Below, piece by piece: positions 19,862-28,821 of a stretch of DNA of 64,000 nucleotides. Position numbers and translations under genes: made by a program. This DNA is from Kalmanozyma brasiliensis GHG001 (lineage: Eukaryota; Basidiomycota; Ustilaginomycetes; Ustilaginales). Below the pieces are notes generated by a model that did no database searches, was not told where the DNA came from, and saw only the letters and a program-made list of their open reading frames with translations. The stretch lies in contig NW_015961961.1 of assembly GCF_000497045.1 (NCBI RefSeq), positions 434,001 to 498,000 of the forward strand, in the 5' to 3' direction. Numbering within the stretch: position 1 is the first letter of the stretch; each line of letters opens with the position of its first letter.

Positions 19862-20610
19862 TCGAGGGTCGAGCAGACGATGGTGGGGGTGGTAGAGGAA
19901 GGAGTCTGGGATCTTGTGGGCGACAACCCCGATATTGGACGGTGCTCACTTTCGTACAGTGAAGCTGTTTGACGATGCGGCTGCTTGGTTGTCATGACAG
20001 TCACAGCCACCTTGACGTTGACATGTCAACCGATGTTGGAGTTCCACCCAGCTGTCATTTGACTTGCACGACGACAGACTTGCATAGCAACTTGTCGGAC
20101 ATCTGCGGACGTGTGACAGGAAAAGGTGCAGTAGAGATTGCCGAATGCTGTTGCTCTCGCTCAGGATCAGACAGTATGTCCATCACACCTTGCGCATCCC
20201 TTTAGCGATACCTCCTTGTTGGACTGGACAGTCTAGACTTTGCTTCCCCGTGCGATGCTGCTGCCCCTTCAACCGACGTGTCGTCATCCTGTTTGAAGTG
20301 AATCGAATTACCTTCAAAGACCCCAAGAGGGCGCAACAAGCTCGCAATGCAGGTTGCACACTCAATCGACGACACACCCGTGTCGTTCAGTCTAGACTTT
20401 TTGCGCTCCTACTCCGGGACTTCGACTTCAACGAACGTATCGCAAACCTGCTTCGCCTGGACGGGGCGCCCTTTCAGGGGCACTGTGAGGGCGCGACAGC
20501 TTCGCGATACATAGCTCGGATCCTCGTCAAGCATATAAGAGAGCTCTGACTGCTCAAGATGGTGCGAGACACATCAACAGTAATCTGCGAAGCCCAAGTG
20601 CATCCTCAGA
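19862..20610. other. Intergenic region at the left edge of the secreted cluster
   Basis: Upstream region of both SSP1 (minus) and F1 (plus). A 13-base direct repeat CAGTCTAGACTTT occurs at about 20230 and 20389. TATAAG precedes F1. An out-of-frame ATG at 20559 lies too close to the TATA box to be in the main transcript. Confidence 0.5.
20534..20539 (+). promoter_or_regulatory. TATA box of F1
   Basis: TATAAG, 77 bp before the F1 ATG. Confidence 0.5.
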
Positions 20611-21291
20611 ATGCTCCCCTTTCTTCGCCACCGTCTTTGCCTTTTCGTTGCCTTCGGCTTCGCTCTCCTCTGCTTCCAGGCAACCTTCGTGCTATCTGGC
20701 GGCAGAAGCTCTACTCGTCGCAATCAGCAATCGGGTCGCAACGCGGCAGGCCCTTCCAGGCAGGGCCAACGTCAATTTCGGGGCTCAAACGATCCTGTGA
20801 TACCTCAGATCCCTGCGAAGCTTTCCTACACCAAGATGGATCGAGGCCCTGAACTGCAAGAGGCGGTTCGAACTCTTCCTGTCACTCTTGGAACGCTCCG
20901 ATACAGTGGTGCCACTGCCACTGTCCACGAGCTTAAAGTCAAGGATCTCAAAAAGGCCGATGCCGCCATCATGGAACAGATGCGAAGCGACCAGAGCAGG
21001 AAGCAGTTCTTACCGCTCGTCACTGGAATTGGCATCAATCGCTACGCCATGCCCATTCGAGCGCTTCCTCGAACGCAGTGGCCCCCCAACGTCGGAGAGT
21101 ATGCTGGAAATGGAGGCATAACCAAGGCAGTCATCTTCAGTGTCGCTCGATCTGATCCCAGGCGACCTCTTCTGCGAGGCATCACAATCCACGGGATGGC
21201 CAGGATCACCAACGCTCCCGATCTGCATGAGCCTCCCGAGGCCGTCCGACAGATGCTGCACGACGTTCACGCCATGCTCCGACTTTATTGA
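20611..21291 (+). CDS. Secreted family protein F1 (effector candidate)
   Basis: A 226-residue protein with a signal peptide (residues 1 to ~28, core FVAFGFALLCF). The mature part has no Cys; a basic Gly/Arg/Gln segment follows, with a dibasic TRR site. The shared four-block domain lies in the second half: KQFLPL (from residue 131), RYAMPI, KAVIFSV and ITIHGMARI, then NAPDLHEPPEAVRQML. It is closest to F2, which repeats the last segment almost exactly, so the pair is a recent duplication. No enzyme motif was seen. By position and features it is a candidate secreted effector; role unproven. Confidence 0.8.
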   Translation: MLPFLRHRLCLFVAFGFALLCFQATFVLSGGRSSTRRNQQSGRNAAGPSRQGQRQFRGSNDPVIPQIPAKLSYTKMDRGPELQEAVRTLPVTLGTLRYSGATATVHELKVKDLKKADAAIMEQMRSDQSRKQFLPLVTGIGINRYAMPIRALPRTQWPPNVGEYAGNGGITKAVIFSVARSDPRRPLLRGITIHGMARITNAPDLHEPPEAVRQMLHDVHAMLRLY

Positions 21292-21792
21292 GCATATCAT
21301 CAAGCTGCTGGTGATGTCCTTCTTCCGTCTTAGTGGTCGCAGCTGTTCCCGCCTTTTTCTTTCAGAAGCCGCTGATGATGCATCCCCACGAGATCAGCAA
21401 GGCATGCAGCCGACGCTCAGGGTCCTGGAAGTGGGAACACGAAGCGTTCAGCTTGATGAAGAAGCCTACCTTCCCTGACGCAATAGCATCTGGCCAATCT
21501 TTGCGAACCTTGTCCATCGCGTGTATCTCATTCTTGGACTGCGATGCGGTCACCATGCTCGGCTTTGAGCGAGTGGCGTGAGAACATGGCTTGGTACCGT
21601 GAGAATAGTGAGCGCACCATCAGAAGAGGCAAGCTTATGGGGCCGGTCTTAGCTTCGCACGCCTCATGAAGCTGTAACTGCTATCGATGTGACCGAGGGA
21701 CTCAAAGGAACCCGCAAAGTATATAGCACAGCGGCAGGCTGCGACCAGCACCATCTCTCGTATGCTGACCTCAGAGCAGCAAAACAACAGAT
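21292..21792. other. Intergenic F1-F2
   Basis: No supported gene. Short frames on both strands lack signal peptides. Carries the F2 TATA box. Confidence 0.5.
21720..21726 (+). promoter_or_regulatory. TATA box of F2
   Basis: TATATAG, 73 bp before the F2 ATG. Confidence 0.5.
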
Positions 21793-22509
21793 ATGACTGT
21801 CATCCTCCACCGACACCTTGTTCTCCTCATCAGCGCCTTGCTGTCGCTTCTCTGCTATCAAGCCAGCCTCGTTCGCTCCGGAGCCACCAGCTCCTCGGAC
21901 CAGGGTCGGTATGTTGCTATCGTCCCGTCCAATGCGGTAGAGACGCAGCACAGCGACTACGCCACCCCCGATTCAAGTAGCTCCTCGGACAGCTCTGAAT
22001 ATCTCGGGTCTCCAGAGCCGGACGAGACTGCTCTCTACGGTGCAGGCGCGTTCGATCGATCGGACGAAATCCTGACGCGTTCAGCTGAAGTCCTGCCTGA
22101 CCGGCTGCACCGGCTCGGCTATCCTTCTGCCATCGTCTCGTTCTTCAAGGACGCATCATCCGCCAGCAGACGCCACTACAGAGAAGCCATCCAGGCCCAG
22201 GTCCAAGAGAATCCGTTCAGAAAGCAGTTTGTGCCGCTCTTTGGTATGGACGGCATGCGGACGTATGCTATGCCCATCGACGACGTCTCCACGGTCCCAT
22301 GGCCGGCGACTGCCGGACGCTATGCCGGTAGAGACGGAGTCACCAAGGCTGTCGTGCTGACCGTTTATCGTCCCCCACAGTATCCAAGAATGCAGGCGAT
22401 GATGAAGGTCTACGGCCTTGTCCGGATCAGGAACGCACCAGACCTACATCATCCGCCTGAGCAAGTCAGGCAGCTCATGCACTCTTTTCTCGAGACAGCG
22501 CGGGCATGA
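21793..22509 (+). CDS. Secreted family protein F2 (effector candidate)
   Basis: A 238-residue protein. Signal peptide residues 1 to ~28 (core LVLLISALLSLLCY), then a Ser/Asp-rich spacer (SSSSDSSEYLGS) not present in F1. The four-block domain follows: KQFVPL (from residue 144), TYAMPI, KAVVLTV and MKVYGLVRI, ending NAPDLHHPPEQVRQLM. The mature protein has no Cys. The strong match to F1 in the blocks and poor match in the spacer suggests a conserved fold with a fast-changing N-terminal part. Function unknown. Confidence 0.8.
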   Translation: MTVILHRHLVLLISALLSLLCYQASLVRSGATSSSDQGRYVAIVPSNAVETQHSDYATPDSSSSSDSSEYLGSPEPDETALYGAGAFDRSDEILTRSAEVLPDRLHRLGYPSAIVSFFKDASSASRRHYREAIQAQVQENPFRKQFVPLFGMDGMRTYAMPIDDVSTVPWPATAGRYAGRDGVTKAVVLTVYRPPQYPRMQAMMKVYGLVRIRNAPDLHHPPEQVRQLMHSFLETARA

Positions 22510-22969
22510 ACCGCGTTCATCTAGTTCATCTAGATCTTGTTCTCACTTGACATCCACCAACGCCCCTTCTCAGAGTAACACGTCGCTTTTCCCACCCAAC
22601 GAGCGTCTGTGGCTGTCTGAGCGTTCCGACGGAGCCTTGCATGTGAGCTTCACCGCAGTGTGACATAGCGAAAGGCCGCCAAGGCCTTGGCGTTGAGAAC
22701 TCAATCTGCACTGCATGGCTTCGTGGGCAGACATTGTCATTGGCCCACTTCAAGCTCGCGTCGACCTTCGAGGCGCAATCGATCGTCGTGCCTGCCTGAT
22801 GTGACAACGGTCAGGAGGCTGAGCTTTGCTCTTGCCGACGAGCAGCAGACCAAGGCGCGGTTCTGCTGTGCAGTACGCTGCGTCTGAAGAGTATAAAAGC
22901 GCATCCTGGATGAGCCGGAATGATCATCAGCTTCAGAACAAGCACTCCCTTGACAAAAGACCTCAAACG
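22510..22969. other. Intergenic F2-F3
   Basis: No supported gene; holds the F3 promoter. The open frame continuing upstream of 22970 begins before the TATA box and is not used as coding. Confidence 0.5.
22892..22898 (+). promoter_or_regulatory. TATA box of F3
   Basis: TATAAAA, 78 bp before the F3 ATG at 22970; this position supports 22970 over the longer frame. Confidence 0.55.
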
Positions 22970-23602
22970 ATGTCGATCGCGTCTGTCTTCTTCCTCTCCC
23001 TTTCGTTGCTTCTCTTCCAAATTGGAAGCATCGTTGCATACCCGTCGCTGCCGAGACCCGTCCTACAGCGACGTCACCCGCCTCTGCCTGACAACCTAAG
23101 GGTGCGACCACTACTAGGACCAGGATACGATCATGCTGTCCGGTCACTTTCTCGGCAAATTGCGTTCCTCGGCTATGATGCCAGCGAGGTCACGCCTCAT
23201 CGGTCCGACATCGTGCCGTCTCTCCGACCCTTGATCCGTCAGCAGATGCTTGCCGGCCCGGATGCGCGACAGTTCATCTCGCTGGATGTCAACGAAGGTC
23301 GCCGCCAACACTACGCCATGCCCCTCACGCTGGAAGACTTTGCTCACCTTCCGACCTCTCCCGCTCTCGGACGCTACGCTGGCACGGGCGGAAAGCAGAA
23401 GATCCTCATCTTCAGCGTGACGCATCCCTCGCCTACGTCGCTGTCGCTCTTCCGCGGACCGGCGGGAGAGGAGGCGCCCGAAATCGTGTTGCACGGCTTG
23501 ATTGGTGTCACTCACGCCCAGAGTCTGCACCGGCGCATCGCGTTGCCTTGGTTTAACGCCCATGTTGCCGTACCTCTGAGGGATGTTTTGCGGCCCGTAT
23601 AG
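22970..23602 (+). CDS. Secreted family protein F3 (effector candidate)
   Basis: A 210-residue protein. Signal peptide residues 1 to ~22 (core SVFFLSLSLLLFQIGS, ending IVA). A dibasic QRRH site lies about 12 residues after the likely cleavage point. Four-block domain: RQFISL, HYAMPL, KILIFSV and IVLHGLIGV, with GRYAGTGGKQK between blocks, matching GEYAGNGGITK of F1 and GRYAGRDGVTK of F2. No Cys anywhere in the protein. The ATG at 22970 is chosen because the hydrophobic core starts there and the TATA box is just upstream. Function unknown. Confidence 0.8.
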   Translation: MSIASVFFLSLSLLLFQIGSIVAYPSLPRPVLQRRHPPLPDNLRVRPLLGPGYDHAVRSLSRQIAFLGYDASEVTPHRSDIVPSLRPLIRQQMLAGPDARQFISLDVNEGRRQHYAMPLTLEDFAHLPTSPALGRYAGTGGKQKILIFSVTHPSPTSLSLFRGPAGEEAPEIVLHGLIGVTHAQSLHRRIALPWFNAHVAVPLRDVLRPV

Positions 23603-24108
23603 CCGAGGCGGCGTCCGCGCAACCTGACAACCGCGGCGTTTGGCCAAGCTCGGCAATTTTCGCCTCTTCGACTCCACCAACAACCGCGCCACTTGTCAAT
23701 CATCGCCGCCCACACACCGAGCACAAAGGCGTGTCAGCAATGGCAATTTCCATATCAATGGTCTGACCAGACCCAGTGCATGTTATATGAAGGATGATGA
23801 GATGGGTCTTGAGCGTGCTATAAACTGAGTGACATGCGTCAGCGTTGTCTCCTCCCACTTGCGATTGTGATCAACGTCCGAGTGAATGAGGGACTCGACA
23901 GCGGTGGCCAGCCCCACTCCGTCGGAACGAAGTGCGATACGACCTCACGCTAGCATCTCAGCAGCCCTCCGAGCCACCCTTCTTCACAGCACGATACATG
24001 CGGCTGCTCATGAGTCGTTTCGGGAAACTATGCTCTTTCCGGATAAGTTCTCGCCGTGCCCTCGCTGATGCATCCTGACACTCCCCTCCAACCTTCAAGC
24101 TCGGCAAT
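23603..24108. other. Intergenic F3-F4
   Basis: No supported gene. A TATAAAC sequence at about 23820 is ~290 bp from the F4 ATG, so the F4 promoter is unclear. Confidence 0.45.
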
Positions 24109-24738
24109 ATGCCCCTTGGTACATCTCGATGCATGCGACAAGTCTCCAGCATGATTATGATGGCAACGCTCGTCCCTCTTTTGACGCTCTGCTCGCGCTA
24201 TGCCTTCGCCGGACCAGTGGATGCTGGCCCAAACAGATCTGCGCCGGACCTCCTGCCTAAAAGGCTTCTAACCCCGACCATTCCCAGCATTCGACTCGTG
24301 AACTATCAGAACCAGCTTGCCCAGCGTCTTTCTCCTCTTAACATACCACCCGAGAAGCTTCAGCCCGTACTCGGACGAGAAAGGTTGCGAAAAGCGACCG
24401 TGAGCGCCGTTCGCCATCAAATGTATCAAGGTCGATCGGGAAACCACTTCATTCCTCTCTCGGACAATGGCAGGGGTCACAAGGTCTACGCTATGGAACT
24501 GGCGTACCGCAACTTGTTCGGCTCTGACCGTCAGACGCGGTTTGCGCTCGTTGTTGTCAGGCATCCTCCTCCGTCCACCGAATTAACACTCCACAGCGGC
24601 AGCTTGCACGTGCAGCCAGAAGTCAGCGTATACGGCTTTGTAGACGCGACTGGATTGTCGGACGTTAGGAACATCGCTGACACCTACAGCCAGCATCTGT
24701 CTAGCCAGGACCTACTCTCTATTTTGCGTAACAAGTGA
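24109..24738 (+). CDS. Secreted family protein F4 (effector candidate)
   Basis: A 209-residue protein from the first ATG. A hydrophobic signal core MIMMATLVPLLTLCSRYAFA starts at residue 15, so the true start could also be the ATG at 24133 or 24151. After cleavage the protein has no Cys and carries an LPKR dibasic site. Four-block domain: HFIPL, KVYAMEL, FALVVVR and VSVYGFVDA. The GRYAG segment of F1-F3 is lost, and the C-terminus (DLLSILRNK) differs. More diverged than F1-F3 but clearly in the same family. Function unknown. Confidence 0.75.
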   Translation: MPLGTSRCMRQVSSMIMMATLVPLLTLCSRYAFAGPVDAGPNRSAPDLLPKRLLTPTIPSIRLVNYQNQLAQRLSPLNIPPEKLQPVLGRERLRKATVSAVRHQMYQGRSGNHFIPLSDNGRGHKVYAMELAYRNLFGSDRQTRFALVVVRHPPPSTELTLHSGSLHVQPEVSVYGFVDATGLSDVRNIADTYSQHLSSQDLLSILRNK

Positions 24739-25406
24739 GGTCTAGACTCCTTGCTATGCTGTCGCATCTTCTCATCTCTCTCATGTAACTCGATCGAGGA
24801 CAGTGTCGCAGCATCAAGGGCACGATCACGCCATTGTGACGCGTCTCAGTAGTCTCAAAACCATCCCTCCTCCCTCACTTCATCGATGGCTCGCAAAAGT
24901 CCCAGGCCCTTCGTTTCAAAGGCTAGCGAATGCCAATTCATACACCTTCAATCGTTTGCCTGTTGTGACTGAGGAAGGCGTTGCAAGGCAGCAATCTGAG
25001 TCAATTTGCCCCGCTCACCGTTAGTTGTAGGCAATCCCGGACCGCTGGCTGGTGACGGACGGATATAGCGGGCGGTGCACGCTGTTGTTGACGTCGCAGA
25101 CAGTCCCCTCATTCACTTCGTGACAGGTTATTCTCTGCTGGGCCCTCAAATTGTGTGCTTCTTAGCTACCTACCATTGCCTAGCTAGCGCCCCGAATCAC
25201 TTGGTGACACTTCTTGCTCTGTTGAGCCCCCGAACCCGTCCTTCTCAACTACGCTTTCTGCCGAGCTGAGCGTGTAGAGCCCTCTGACGCTGTCGTCGAG
25301 CAGCATGCAGTCGAAAGGGATATAAGCAGACGACCTGGACAGACTTCTTGTCGATTCCGGCAGCTCCAAAACTCCATTCCATCCATCTGTAAGCCTGTAC
25401 CTCACT
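24739..25406. other. Intergenic F4-F5
   Basis: No supported gene. Carries the F5 TATA box. Confidence 0.5.
25321..25326 (+). promoter_or_regulatory. TATA box of F5
   Basis: TATAAG, 86 bp before the F5 ATG. Confidence 0.5.
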
Positions 25407-26147
25407 ATGACCGCCTCCATCAGCAAGATCATCCTCTTCTGCCTCCTTTTCTTCCTCATTGGCTACGAGGAGTGGGCCGTGGCGGTACCTGTCCCTGGAG
25501 GCAAGTCGTCCAAGAGTCGGGCGCGCACCCCTCCTGCACCCGGTCGCATGGATGCTGGCCCCAGCATGGCTACCCGTCCCCAGTACCGACTCCACAACTC
25601 TTTGTTTACGAATCCCATCCCCGACACGCAGTATCAAATGTACGTTGACGAGGTGACCCCCGCCCTGCGTCGGCTCGGCTACTTCAACATTGCGGCCGGA
25701 CGCTATCAATTTGAGACTCGGGAGCTGCCGAGGTTCGCAGGGGCTGTCCGAGCTCAAATGGCGAGCGATCCGCGAAAGAAGAAGTTCATCCCGCTCTTTG
25801 CCGATCGACGAGGCTTGAGCGGCCCAAAGAAGGTGTATGCCATGCCGCTTGCTGGGCGCGACTACGCTAGAGGGGGCTTGGGAGACTATCAAGGAGTCAG
25901 AGGAGAGCAAAAGGTAGCTCTGCTTGGTACCTTTCCCTCGCGCGATCCAGCAATTGGTCCTCCCTGGATCGAGCTGTTCGGCGTCGCGAGTGTGTCGGGA
26001 GCTCCTAAGCTGCACACAGACATCCCTAAACGCTCGAGTCGAGACCTGCAGACGCACAATCTGGCCGAGTTCCTAGATTTGGAAAACGTTGCTCACAACG
26101 TACCCGAGCCGGTTCGCCAGGTTGCCTTTCACATTGCAACCGCCTAG
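25407..26147 (+). CDS. Secreted family protein F5 (effector candidate)
   Basis: A 246-residue protein. Signal peptide residues 1 to ~26 (core IILFCLLFFLIGY), followed by a basic Gly/Ser/Pro stretch. Four-block domain: KKFIPL, KVYAMPL, KVALLGT and IELFGVASV, with GDYQGVRGEQK in the position of the F1 GEYAG segment and SGAPKLHTDIP after block four, echoing NAPDLH of F1/F2. The C-terminal tail is ~40 residues longer than in F1-F4. No Cys in the mature part. Function unknown. Confidence 0.8.
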   Translation: MTASISKIILFCLLFFLIGYEEWAVAVPVPGGKSSKSRARTPPAPGRMDAGPSMATRPQYRLHNSLFTNPIPDTQYQMYVDEVTPALRRLGYFNIAAGRYQFETRELPRFAGAVRAQMASDPRKKKFIPLFADRRGLSGPKKVYAMPLAGRDYARGGLGDYQGVRGEQKVALLGTFPSRDPAIGPPWIELFGVASVSGAPKLHTDIPKRSSRDLQTHNLAEFLDLENVAHNVPEPVRQVAFHIATA

Positions 26148-26592
26148 ACCAAGAAGCTGCTTGGTCACCGCGTCTGCAGCCATAGTCGCTGCTCTATGCA
26201 AGCGATTGCGATCATCTCAGTCTATCCTACGTCTCTTCATTGCTCCATGTCCCATGTCCCGGCAATCTTTCTGCAACAGCTTCTTGCACGAATGGAAGTC
26301 GTTTGTTGGCAAAGGTCGAGCTGTTGTCTGCGAGCCGTGTGTACTCCAGTCACACAACCACCCGTGAGATCGCTAACAGGATAGCTTGGCCAGACCTCGG
26401 CTCGCATCACAAGACTCGAACGAGCATCATGACGGTGACGACAGATTGCATATCCGCCATTGACAGCGCAATCGAGGCTCGACTTGCACTTCATCCTGGG
26501 AGCTCCGGGAATCTTTGAATCGTGTGATGAAGTAGCTGCGAGACGCCAATTCGAGCCCACCACCCCGGTTTGGTTGTGGGCTCCAGCGCCGT

Positions 26593-26870
26593 TCCGTTGC
26601 CTCGTCACTTGCCTCCCACATATATTGCACTTGCCTCCCACATACATTGAATGTTCCGTTGCTTCGTCTCTTGCCTCCCCCTTAGATTGTCTCTTCCGTT
26701 GCATCGTAATCTGCCTCCCACATTCATTGCTTGTCTATTTGCATCGTCGCTTGCCTCCCACATGTATTGTCTGTCCCTTCGGATCGACACTTGTATGTCG
26801 TTGGGCGACGAGGGTTGTCGTGAGGTCCCACATAAATTGTCTGTGGTTGGGCGACGAGGGTCGTCGTGGG
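26593..26870. repeat. Degenerate 40-bp tandem repeat (minisatellite)
   Basis: The motif GCCTCCCACATA recurs at 26611, 26632, 26672 (variant), 26713 and 26752, giving a period near 40 bp for the last four. Each unit also has CCGTTGC-TCGT-type sequence. A second motif TTGGGCGACGAGGG occurs at 26801 and 26847, and a CCCACATAAATTG version of the first motif lies between these two. No coding function is suggested. Confidence 0.8.
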
Positions 26871-27029
26871 GTCGTATTGTCTACGACAACGACAAGCTGC
26901 TCATTTCGTGTCTTTGACGTGCGTGTGACAAAGTGAAGCAGAGCAGCATCGCTCGTATGATCAAGGTCGCGGAAGATACGGCATCGGTCAAGCGTGTCTT
27001 GCGAGGTTTGAGCAAAGGCTGCAAAGGCA

Positions 27030-27035
27030 TATATA
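27030..27035 (+). promoter_or_regulatory. TATA box of F6
   Basis: TATATA, 91 bp before the F6 ATG. Confidence 0.5.
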
Positions 27036-27120
27036 CAGACTCCACGGTCGTCGATTGAGCTTTTGAACCATCCACCACACCTCCTCTACATCCTCCTCTC
27101 TCTCGAGTGACACGTACAAC

Positions 27121-27738
27121 ATGTCTGCTCGCTTCTCTTGCTTTCCCCTGATCCTTGTGGTCATCTTGCTTTCGTGCCTCTGCCTTGAGTGCCGAGGCAT
27201 TGGCGAAGGTCTCGTCAACGGCGCTTTGTCTTCGAGTTATGCGCCTCCAGCCTACCAGATGGAGGCTAGCCCGATGGGACCTTATCAGACCGAGCACTAC
27301 GCTCGACGCCTCAACGCTCGTCTTTCGGACCTCGGCTTGGAGCTGCCTCCGAGCGCCCAGGAGAAGGTCATCTCGCAGAACCAAGTTCATGACCTTGTCG
27401 AACCGATTCGCAACCGGATCAGCACCGAGGGTCAAGTCAAGCTTATTTACCTCGATCAGACGCCCCACGGTCGCAAGGTACATGCTCTGCTGATGAAGAA
27501 CGCGCCCGCTGGCTCGCCCAACGTTGCGATTCTGTCCACGCCCAAACGCTGGACATCGCTCGACCAGAAAATCCAGCTGCACACGTTTGCCCACATCGAC
27601 AACGTTCACCGCTCTGATCTATACAATCGACTGGAGAGCGACTTCAACTACGTCGTCCTGGACTCGTTGGCTCGAAACGCGCTGCCGAACACGCCGGAAC
27701 TGCAGTGGCGCAAGCTGATGAGCCGGCCCCTTCGTTGA
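27121..27738 (+). CDS. Secreted family protein F6 (effector candidate)
   Basis: A 205-residue protein with a signal peptide ending near residue 25 (core PLILVVILLSCLCLEC). Four-block domain in a diverged form: VKLIYL, KVHALLM, NVAILST and IQLHTFAHI. Upstream helix VEPIRNRISTEGQ corresponds to the helix before block one in F1-F5 (for example AIMEQMRSDQ in F1). No Cys is expected after cleavage. It ends the first run of the cluster; the zinc-finger gene follows. Function unknown. Confidence 0.75.
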   Translation: MSARFSCFPLILVVILLSCLCLECRGIGEGLVNGALSSSYAPPAYQMEASPMGPYQTEHYARRLNARLSDLGLELPPSAQEKVISQNQVHDLVEPIRNRISTEGQVKLIYLDQTPHGRKVHALLMKNAPAGSPNVAILSTPKRWTSLDQKIQLHTFAHIDNVHRSDLYNRLESDFNYVVLDSLARNALPNTPELQWRKLMSRPLR

Positions 27739-28821
27739 TATGTCCCAGCTGTGCCCGTTACGACGTCTCTGAGATGCATGCGTGTTTGTGAGGCTCTAGC
27801 CTTGCTGATCGGCTGGCCGACCAGGTAATCAGACGTCGCATCATCGATCTGTATTGAAAGCGTGTGAAGGTTTTGAGTTGTGGATCCATTTGGTCTTGAA
27901 CGCGCATATGGAGTCGGTCAGGGTCCATGCATGGAGGAAGCCTTACAGGGGTCACCACCAACGCGGGTGTGGGTTACCACCAAGGTCGATTTCGTGAAAA
28001 GGCGCAGCAGTTCAAGCCCACTTTGTTCCTTCAGGGTCTGCACAATCGACTCGAGGCACGCTCTCGTTCAGCTGCCCAACATGGAAGATGTCTTTGTTTA
28101 CCCCACACGACCAGCAAAGACCGTTGTTGTTCGTTGTTGATAGTAGGAGTGAGCCTCATCTTGTTCAGCGTGCCTAGACTATAGGTCATAGACTATGCTG
28201 AATCGTGAGATATCTTGTTACCATACGATCTTGAAGGAGAGGGAGAGCAGCTCTTGAGCAGAGCCAATTGTAGACGATGAAGCTTTTCAGCCGGCTCGTC
28301 TCATAGATCGTGCGCTGCTGTCTCGTACCGTACATGGCCATCCATGACATCGACTGAGAAGCATGGATATATTCAAGTTGAGATGGGCAGATCTAAAGTA
28401 TGCCATTACACCCCAGCAGAAAGTGACGTGAGTCGATTCTTCCCAAGCTACGAAAAGTCGTGCTTTGGCTGCACCTTGATTATTTTCAAGCTTCCCCGCT
28501 AAAATTGAGTATTTGCCTCGGCCATTCCAGACAGCCCGCCCGCCAAGTGGCTTTCCATCAGACTCAGTCATGTGAGGCCAACTGACCATCCACCATCCTC
28601 CGCCAACATTACCACCATCTCCTCCTTCTACTTGTCGCCCTAACTTGTCCTCTTCACCGCGGCGGCACCCAGACAAGAATCTCGGCCCTTTCAGACTCCT
28701 CAGGCCGCTTGTTGACCTGTCAAGCCAGGGTCCTCCGCAACGCTCAACGAAATGGTGGTCCGAGCGTAGACCCATCCTTTTGTCATCCTTTCCCCCCTCG
28801 ACGCTCTTACACCGCCGCACG
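27739..28821. other. Intergenic with dispersed repeat and regulator leader
   Basis: Holds repeat copy A (27913-28122) and the promoter/leader of the zinc-finger gene. The open frame continuing upstream of 28822 begins with a non-ATG codon and is not used. No TATA box close to 28822. Confidence 0.5.
27913..28122 (+). repeat. Dispersed repeat, copy A
   Basis: Shares ordered blocks with 34235-34465 in the same orientation: GTCGGTCAGGGTCCATG at the left edge, CGTGAAAAGGCGCAGCAG at 27993, GGGTCTGCACA, GAGGCACGCT and TACCCCACACGA at 28099. Spacing varies by small indels. Likely a remnant of a mobile or otherwise duplicated element; no terminal repeats or coding capacity were recognised. Confidence 0.75.

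Larger units (their letters stand above)
26148..27120. other. Intergenic F5-F6 with minisatellite
   Basis: No supported gene. The middle holds the 40-bp repeat array described separately and the right end holds the F6 promoter. Minus-strand frames through the array only translate the repeat. Confidence 0.55.

Noticed and set aside
20559..20852. 97-codon plus frame starting at 20559
   Set aside because: Starts 20 bp after the F1 TATA box, probably before transcription begins, and runs out of frame into F1.
21313..21478. Possible decayed family copy after F1
   Set aside because: Translation lacks a signal core and all four blocks.
26427..26790. Minus-strand frames with repeated MWEASD-type peptides
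   Set aside because: They only translate the 40-bp minisatellite.
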